Source: Moorella sp. UBA4076 | GTDB taxonomy: Bacteria > Bacillota > DSM-521 > Neomoorellales > Neomoorellaceae | Assembly (NCBI GenBank): GCA_002383405.1 | Contig: DFYS01000136.1 | Span: forward strand, 2,639 to 11,593 | Direction of reading: 5' to 3' | Length of the DNA stretch: 8,955 bases | Part shown: positions 5,859-8,955 of the stretch, piece after piece | Position numbering within the stretch: position 1 is the stretch's first letter | Layout: each line of letters opens with the position of its first letter | Program-made: the position numbers and the translations under genes | Notes under the pieces: generated by a model | Told to the model about the DNA's origin: nothing | The model's input: only the letters and a program-made list of their open reading frames with translations | Databases searched by the model: none

Positions 5859-6539
5859 ATGAGTGCGAACTGGAACTTTTTGCGCCAGGTGCCGGTATTT
5901 GCGGGCTTAACCCCGGAAGAATTGCAGCACATTGCCTCGCTGGCCCTGTGGCGGCGTTACCGCAAGAATATGTACATTTTTATGGAAGGCGAGCCTGGCG
6001 ACGCTTTTTACTTCGTTAAAAAAGGAACCATTAAGCTGTTTCAGGTGCTGGAGGACGGGCGGGAAAAGATCCTCCATTTTGTTGGCGAAGGCGAGATTTT
6101 TGCCGAAGTACTGCTCTTTGATGGCGGCCCTTACCCGGCGACGGCTCAGACCCTGGAAGATACTGAAGTGGGTATTATCCGCAATGCGGACATGGAAAAG
6201 CTCTTGAGCCAGCACGGGGAGATAGCCGTCAAGATCATTAAAGTCATGAGCCGGCGCCTGCGCCAGGCGCAGCAGCACAGCCGCGACCTGGCCCTGAAAG
6301 GGGCCTACGGCCGCCTGGCCGGGAGCCTTTTGCAGCTGGCGCGGGATTATGGGACGCCGCGGGAGGACGGGATGACCATTGATCTCAATTTAAGCCAGCA
6401 GGAGCTGGCCAGCCTTATCGGCACCACCCGGGAAACAGTGGCGCGGATTTTAAGTGACTTCAAACGCCTGGGGCTGGTAGGCGTTGAGCGCCAGCGCATT
6501 ACTATTCTCGAACCGCAGCGGCTGGCTGAATGGGATTAA
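5859..6539 (+). CDS. Crp/Fnr-family transcriptional regulator
   Basis: A 226-residue regulator. Residues about 8-125 form the cyclic-nucleotide-binding-type beta-barrel (FAGLTPEELQHIASLA, then GEPGDAFYFVKKGTIKLF). The phosphate-binding-cassette position reads GEIFAEVLLFDGGPYPATAQT. A long dimerisation helix follows (KIIKVMSRRLRQAQQHSRDLALKG), then a winged helix with LSQQELASLIGTTRETVARIL (about residues 177-197), whose TRETVAR recognition helix is typical of the family. There is no cysteine anywhere, so an Fnr-type Fe-S oxygen sensor is excluded. The arginine-serine pair of the E. coli Crp cAMP pocket is absent, so the ligand is unknown. ATG 5859 follows AAGAAGGTG with 6 bases spacing and is preferred over GTG 5850, which lies in that site. 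Expression may be governed by the structured leader before it. Confidence 0.92.
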   Translation: MSANWNFLRQVPVFAGLTPEELQHIASLALWRRYRKNMYIFMEGEPGDAFYFVKKGTIKLFQVLEDGREKILHFVGEGEIFAEVLLFDGGPYPATAQTLEDTEVGIIRNADMEKLLSQHGEIAVKIIKVMSRRLRQAQQHSRDLALKGAYGRLAGSLLQLARDYGTPREDGMTIDLNLSQQELASLIGTTRETVARILSDFKRLGLVGVERQRITILEPQRLAEWD

Positions 6540-6583
6540 TGCTATCGACAGGAAACGGAGTACAGGCCGGTGTAACAGTTTAA

Positions 6584-6609
6584 GACCACTGTGTTCAATG
6601 GTCCTTTTT
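6584..6609 (+). terminator. Intrinsic terminator after the Crp/Fnr gene
   Basis: GACCACTG (6584-6591) pairs with CAATGGTC (6596-6603), with one C/A mismatch and a TGTT loop. It is followed by C and five T residues. It lies 44 bases after the TAA stop. Confidence 0.7.
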
Positions 6610-6834
6610 CAGCGGGATCAAGGCGCAGGCTGGTTTTATTACGCGATTATTTCCGAAGATCTTCGCAAAGTGGAAAAGAAATAGTGTGGCAGGTTATACT
6701 CCGGCTAAGCCAGGTTGGGAAATGGTTTTACCGAATGCTGGGGAGACTCAGGGACAGGAAAAGCCTGCAAGCGTCCGTTGAGGGACGAAATTTTGCTTTC
6801 CGGCAGGTAAATACGGCTGTTTAATCCTAAGTCC
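6610..6834. other. Intergenic stretch without a convincing gene
   Basis: No ORF here has a ribosome binding site or a recognisable product. A 77-codon open frame from GTG 6591 starts inside the terminator hairpin and is not believed. Visible structure includes a 12-base perfect palindrome CGAAGATCTTCG (6654-6665) and a stem CGTCC-GTTGAG-GGACG near 6772-6786 followed by AAATTTT. These could be an operator and a weak terminator of a small RNA, but no matching promoter is clear. Confidence 0.4.
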
Positions 6835-6862
6835 TTGCGAAAAAAGAAAAAGGTATTATAAT
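6835..6862 (+). promoter_or_regulatory. SigA-type promoter for the 41-codon gene
   Basis: TTGCGA (6835-6840) and a perfect TATAAT (6857-6862) are separated by 16 bases, mostly adenine. The predicted start near 6869 leaves a leader of about 30 bases before the ATG at 6900, which contains the ribosome binding site. The -35 is 4 of 6 to consensus. Confidence 0.7.
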
Positions 6863-6899
6863 AAAGATAGAGTAAGCTGGTTGAAGGGGGCTAAGGATT

Positions 6900-7025
6900 A
6901 TGGACGGCCGCAAGTCACTCCCCGGCAGGCCGGAAGTCAGCCAGGATTGGGTAGAACGCCTGCAATGGCTGGGTATTAAAGTCGAAGAACCACGCAATGA
7001 GGGCGAGAATATTGTTTCTTTATAA
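6900..7025 (+). CDS. Small 41-residue protein of unknown function
   Basis: The frame begins ATG GAC GGC CGC and encodes MDGRKSLPGRPEVSQDWVER followed by LQWLGIKVEEPRNEGENIVSL, ending at TAA 7023-7025. It is a soluble, net acidic peptide with a basic N-terminus, a probable amphipathic helix (SQDWVERLQWLGI) containing two tryptophans, and an acidic tail. There is no signal peptide, membrane segment or cysteine. GAAGGGGG (6883-6890) and TAAGGA (6892-6897) give ribosome-binding potential. The case for a real gene is the intact unit: a good promoter just upstream, a ribosome binding site, and a perfect terminator 28 bases after the stop. I do not recognise the family. A short RNA carrying an incidental frame is the alternative. 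Confidence 0.7.
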   Translation: MDGRKSLPGRPEVSQDWVERLQWLGIKVEEPRNEGENIVSL

Positions 7026-7052
7026 TAGAATAATAGAGCCAGCGCCATGCCC

Positions 7053-7094
7053 CCGGCGGTAATCCTGCCAGACAGGATTACCGCCGGTTTTTTT
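7053..7094 (+). terminator. Strong intrinsic terminator after the 41-codon gene
   Basis: CCGGCGGTAATCCTG (7053-7067) pairs perfectly over 15 bases with 7073-7087 around a 5-base loop, followed by seven T residues. It is the strongest rightward terminator in the window. Confidence 0.95.
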
Positions 7095-7124
7095 ATTTAG
7101 CCCGCAGTTTTCTGCCGCCGGATA

Positions 7125-7153
7125 TTGACAGCGAAAAAAGAGCGTAGTAAAAT
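7125..7153 (+). promoter_or_regulatory. SigA-type promoter for the FmdB-like gene
   Basis: A perfect TTGACA (7125-7130) is 17 bases from TAAAAT (7148-7153). The predicted start near 7160 leaves a leader of about 26 bases. This rules out the ATG at 7159 as a normal start and supports GTG 7186. Confidence 0.85.
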
Positions 7154-7185
7154 AGTCAATGGTAAAACGATGGGGGTGGAAAATC

Positions 7186-7386
7186 GTGCCGACTTATGAT
7201 TTCCGCTGTCAGGAGTGCGGGAACCGCTTTACAGTCAAGATGTCGTGGAAGGATAAAGATAAAGCCACCTGCCCGGCCTGCGGCAGTGGGAAACTGCAGC
7301 AGCTCTTCACCGGGATCACCATCCTGGGCGGTAGCAGCAGCAGTGGCGGCAGCTGCGCCGCACCGGCCGGCAGCCGTTTCAGCTGA
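7186..7386 (+). CDS. FmdB-family zinc-ribbon protein
   Basis: A 66-residue cytoplasmic protein. It starts MPTYDFRCQECGNRFTVKMS, the canonical FmdB/Zn_ribbon_8 (PF09723) opening, with zinc ligands Cys8, Cys11 (CQEC) and a second pair in CPAC near residues 34-37. Then GKLQQLFTGITILGG is the usual family ending, followed by a Ser/Gly-rich tail with one further cysteine (GGSCAAPAG). The family was named from a putative regulator of formamidase genes, but most members have no proven function; protein or nucleic-acid binding is likely. GTG 7186 follows GGGGGTGG (7172-7179) with 6 bases. It is a single-gene unit with its own promoter and terminator. Confidence 0.93.
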   Translation: MPTYDFRCQECGNRFTVKMSWKDKDKATCPACGSGKLQQLFTGITILGGSSSSGGSCAAPAGSRFS

Positions 7387-7418
7387 GGGGGTTAAATCAG
7401 CAAGGGCCGGCGGCCCAT

Positions 7419-7446
7419 GCAGGAAGCAGGAAGCAGGAAGCAGGAA
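7419..7446 (+). repeat. Perfect heptanucleotide tandem repeat GCAGGAA x4
   Basis: Four identical 7-base units lie between the zinc-ribbon gene and its terminator, and the last unit supplies the first bases of the terminator stem. A GC-rich hairpin (GGGCC at 7404-7408 with GGCCC at 7412-7416) lies just before. The unit is the same family as the array in the 3' end of the FAD oxidoreductase gene. Confidence 0.95.
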
Positions 7447-7478
7447 ACCCTGGAGCTGTTTGGGTCCGGGGTTTTTTT
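7445..7478 (+). terminator. Intrinsic terminator after the FmdB-like gene
   Basis: AAACCCTGGA (7445-7454) pairs with TCCGGGGTTT (7465-7474), ten pairs with one G-U wobble, around a 10-base loop. A run of seven T residues spans 7472-7478. Confidence 0.85.
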
Positions 7479-7498
7479 GTCGCTTTAATATCCTTCCA

Positions 7499-7527
7499 TT
7501 GACACTGCTTGTTGCTTAAGATATTAT
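7499..7527 (+). promoter_or_regulatory. SigA-type promoter for the TPR gene
   Basis: A perfect TTGACA (7499-7504) is 17 bases from TATTAT (7522-7527). The predicted start near 7534 gives an unusually long leader of about 195 bases before ATG 7730. Confidence 0.85.
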
Positions 7528-7533
7528 GAAGTT

Positions 7534-7729
7534 AAGAAGAGACGCTGATGGCAATTTGTCGCCACACAGCACATCTTATTGCGAGTGAGCCAATCATGGT
7601 GGCATACTGCAGCAACAAACGGGAGAAATGAGAGCAGGCAGGCTTTAATCAGGAATGGCTTGAGCAAGTTTTTAAAGCCCCCACATCTCACCTCCCACTT
7701 CTCATATCTCATTTTGGAGGGATGATAAG
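7534..7729 (+). other. Long structured 5' leader of the TPR gene
   Basis: The leader contains TGGC/GCCA stems near 7548-7563 and 7578-7594, and a long-arm hairpin GGCTTTAA (7641-7648) with TTAAAGCC (7672-7679). That hairpin encloses a small CTTGAGCAAG palindrome. The pyrimidine heptamer repeat follows, then the ribosome binding site. CCTCC (7691-7695) in the repeat can pair with GGAGG (7716-7720) of the ribosome binding site, leaving a 20-base loop. No known riboswitch signature is recognised. Post-transcriptional control is inference. Confidence 0.4.
7687..7712 (+). repeat. CTCACCTCCCACTTC heptamer repeat in front of the TPR gene
   Basis: This matches 1827-1852 at 24 of 26 positions, in the same orientation and in the same place relative to the following gene. 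It ends 3 bases before the GGAGG ribosome binding site of the TPR gene. Confidence 0.8.
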
Positions 7730-8506
7730 ATGGGGATGATGACTTCCCTGCGCCGGCTGAGTAAAAAGCGGCCGGTGCTGGGGGTTTTATTCGTAGTCGT
7801 TTTGAGTATCGGCCTGGTGGGCAGTTATGCTATTTTTGCTTCACCCAGGGTGCCGAATGTCCCGCCTGCGGACGACCAGGCCGCGGCCGGCGATGCAGCC
7901 CAGCAGCAGGCTGAGCAGGCTGAAGCCATGCAAAAGGCGATACAGGAACAGATCAGCCAGCTGGAAACCGAAATGGGTAACCTGCAAAAAGAGGCTCAGG
8001 CGAAGCCCGATGATGTAGCAACCATATTGAAACTGGGCGATAACCAGTACAATCTGGGGACCCTGTACCTTTTCGCCGGCAGCGACCAGGCCAAGGCTGC
8101 CGCGAGCTTCAAAGCGGCGGTAACCAGCTACCAGCAGGTTTTAAAACTCAATCCGGCGGAAAAGGACATCAATCTCCGCCTGGCCGGAGCAGCGCTGTAC
8201 GCCGGCGATACCAAACTGGCGGAGGATAATTTCCAGGCCGCCATCAAGGCTGACCCGAATGACAACAACGCGCGCATGACCTTCGGTATGTACCTGGCTT
8301 CCATAAAGGGCGATTTTCAGGGGGCCATCGACCAGTGGCAGGAAATCTTGAAGCATAACCCGGAGAAAGAAATGGCCGATCAGGTCCAGGAGATGATCAA
8401 GCAGGCGGAAGCGGCTAAAGAGCAAGCCAGCCAGACAGGGGCAGGAAGCAACTCGCAGCAGCCGCCAGCTGGCGGCAATCAGGCCAGCGGCAACAGTAGC
8501 AAGTAA
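7730..8506 (+). CDS. Membrane-anchored tetratricopeptide-repeat protein
   Basis: A 258-residue protein. A positively charged start (SLRRLSKKRP) precedes one hydrophobic helix (residues 16-36), an uncleaved anchor placing the rest outside the membrane. Residues about 50-92 are Ala/Gln/Glu-rich and likely coiled coil (QAEAMQKAIQEQISQLETEM). About three TPR units span residues 93-213, recognisable by Asn-Pro/Asp-Pro turns (LKLNPAEKDINLRLAGAALYAGD, then KADPNDNNARMTFGMYLA) and by KHNPEKEMADQVQ at the end. The tail (about 225-258) is Gln/Ser/Gly-rich low complexity. TPR proteins scaffold other proteins; the partner is unknown. ATG 7730 follows GGAGG with 9 bases; ATG 7736 or 7739 is also possible. 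It forms a single-gene unit with its own promoter and terminator. Confidence 0.9.
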   Translation: MGMMTSLRRLSKKRPVLGVLFVVVLSIGLVGSYAIFASPRVPNVPPADDQAAAGDAAQQQAEQAEAMQKAIQEQISQLETEMGNLQKEAQAKPDDVATILKLGDNQYNLGTLYLFAGSDQAKAAASFKAAVTSYQQVLKLNPAEKDINLRLAGAALYAGDTKLAEDNFQAAIKADPNDNNARMTFGMYLASIKGDFQGAIDQWQEILKHNPEKEMADQVQEMIKQAEAAKEQASQTGAGSNSQQPPAGGNQASGNSSK

Positions 8507-8535
8507 GGTGCGAGCCAGTTGCCATAGATATTTTG

Positions 8536-8573
8536 ACTCAGCACTCAATTGGCATTATAGCGGCTGGCGATAT
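8536..8573 (+). repeat. Dispersed repeat, copy 2 (ACTCAGCACTCAATTG core)
   Basis: The first 16 bases are identical to 1721-1736 and the rest is clearly similar. Here no complementary right arm is seen nearby, so this is a solo half of the inverted-repeat element near 1694-1830. It lies between the TPR stop and its terminator and would be transcribed. Confidence 0.75.
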
Positions 8574-8597
8574 GTCTTTTGCAGTAACTGCAGTAAA

Positions 8598-8642
8598 AAA
8601 AAGCCGTTGAGGCCTTTAGTAGTAAGGGCTCGGCGGCTTTTT
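8598..8642 (+). terminator. Intrinsic terminator after the TPR gene
   Basis: AAAAAGCCG (8598-8606) pairs with CGGCTTTTT (8634-8642). Inside, GAGGCCTT pairs with AAGGGCTC except for one mismatch. A-rich and T-rich flanks could let it work in both directions. Confidence 0.8.
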
Positions 8643-8736
8643 AATGTTACTAAAAATTGTTGCAGAATCAGGCCTTTTTCGTGGCCCGGGTTATCGAGGT
8701 CTTTCAAGGGTATGGCTAATGCAAGCCAATAACGTA

Positions 8737-8766
8737 AAAAAGCCGGTTGATTACAACCGGCTTTTT
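8737..8766. terminator. Bidirectional intrinsic terminator
   Basis: AAAAAGCCGGTTG (8737-8749) pairs perfectly over 13 bases with 8754-8766 around an ATTA loop, with U-tracts in both directions. It serves the leftward gene ending at 8806 and backs up the terminator of the TPR gene. A further small hairpin with a UUCG-type loop in the leftward transcript (CCGGG/CCCGG, 8786-8799) lies between it and the leftward stop codon. Confidence 0.9.
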
Positions 8767-8805
8767 GGCACCATGCGGGGGATGCCCGGGCGAACCCGGC
8801 TCTAC

Positions 8806-8955
8806 TTATTGCCTGGCCAGAGACGGCTGGGGCAGGTTTAAAGTACCGGAACGCAGTTTTTCGACAAAATGATTAAAGCGCTTGCGGATGTTCAGGTTGA
8901 GGGCCCAGAGGATGGCGGTGTGCTTCCTCACCAGCCCCAGCCGGCGTGAGATGGA
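8806..8955 (-). CDS. C-terminal end of a leftward gene, product unknown (partial)
   Basis: On the minus strand 49 codons run without a stop from the window edge to TAA at 8808-8806. They encode a basic helical tail with SISRRLGLVRKHTAILWALN, then LNIRKRFNHFVEKLRSGTLN and LPQPSLARQ. The codon use looks genuine and the gene is followed by the bidirectional terminator at 8737-8766. The visible part is rich in Arg/Lys with an amphipathic pattern. It is too short for me to name a family. Confidence 0.75.
   Translation of the reverse strand, partial: SISRRLGLVRKHTAILWALNLNIRKRFNHFVEKLRSGTLNLPQPSLARQ

Noticed and set aside
6591..6824. 77-codon frame from GTG downstream of the Crp/Fnr gene
   Set aside because: The start lies inside a terminator hairpin, there is no ribosome binding site, and the translation has no recognisable features.
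7419..7446. CRISPR-like or VNTR array
   Set aside because: The units are only 7 bases with no spacers and no cas genes; it is a simple heptanucleotide tandem repeat.

Overview
The window looks like a chromosomal piece from a moderately GC-rich, thermophilic, anaerobic Firmicute. Gene content, codon style and the heptanucleotide repeat type are what I would expect of Moorella or a close acetogenic relative; this is recognition from memory, not a database match. No rRNA, tRNA, CRISPR array, prophage or insertion-sequence transposase is visible. Most of the coding content is ordinary; the unusual material lies between the genes.

Layout: the first ~70 bases hold the 5' end of a leftward gene. 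A short divergent control region (73-283) contains two palindromes and a hairpin leader. It is followed by a rightward FAD-dependent oxidoreductase of the MnmG/GidA-like fold (284-1636) whose last ~20 codons are made of heptanucleotide repeats. A 232-bp intergenic region (1637-1868) carries a nested inverted-repeat element and leads into a LysE-family exporter with a TTG start (1869-2543). Then come a YlbF/YheA-type small helical protein (2604-2978) and a PerR-type Fur regulator with every metal ligand intact (3019-3420), closed by a terminator. A Jag_N-FapA (DUF342) fusion follows (3519-5594).

Between fapA and a Crp/Fnr-family regulator (5859-6539) lies a 264-nt non-coding stretch rich in stems, including pairings that exclude each other just before the Shine-Dalgarno sequence. 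It resembles a riboswitch or attenuator leader that I cannot assign to a known class. After a terminator and a ~225-bp empty stretch there is a complete small transcription unit: promoter, 41-codon ORF and perfect terminator (6835-7094). Next are an FmdB-type zinc-ribbon gene with a near-consensus promoter (7125-7478) and a membrane-anchored TPR protein behind a ~195-nt leader (7499-8506). Two terminators (8598-8766) separate it from the 3' end of a leftward gene (8806-8955).

Functional picture: two regulators (PerR for peroxide/metal, a Crp/Fnr protein with an unknown ligand), a possible RNase Y-accessory-family protein, an exporter, an oxidoreductase with a cysteine cluster, and a cell-envelope TPR protein. 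They are organised mostly as single-gene or two-gene units, each with its own control signals. The strongest points for follow-up are the structured leader at about 5601-5852 and the heptanucleotide/inverted-repeat family at five places. That family twice puts an anti-Shine-Dalgarno-like tract directly in front of a gene's ribosome binding site. The 41-aa small gene is a third point.
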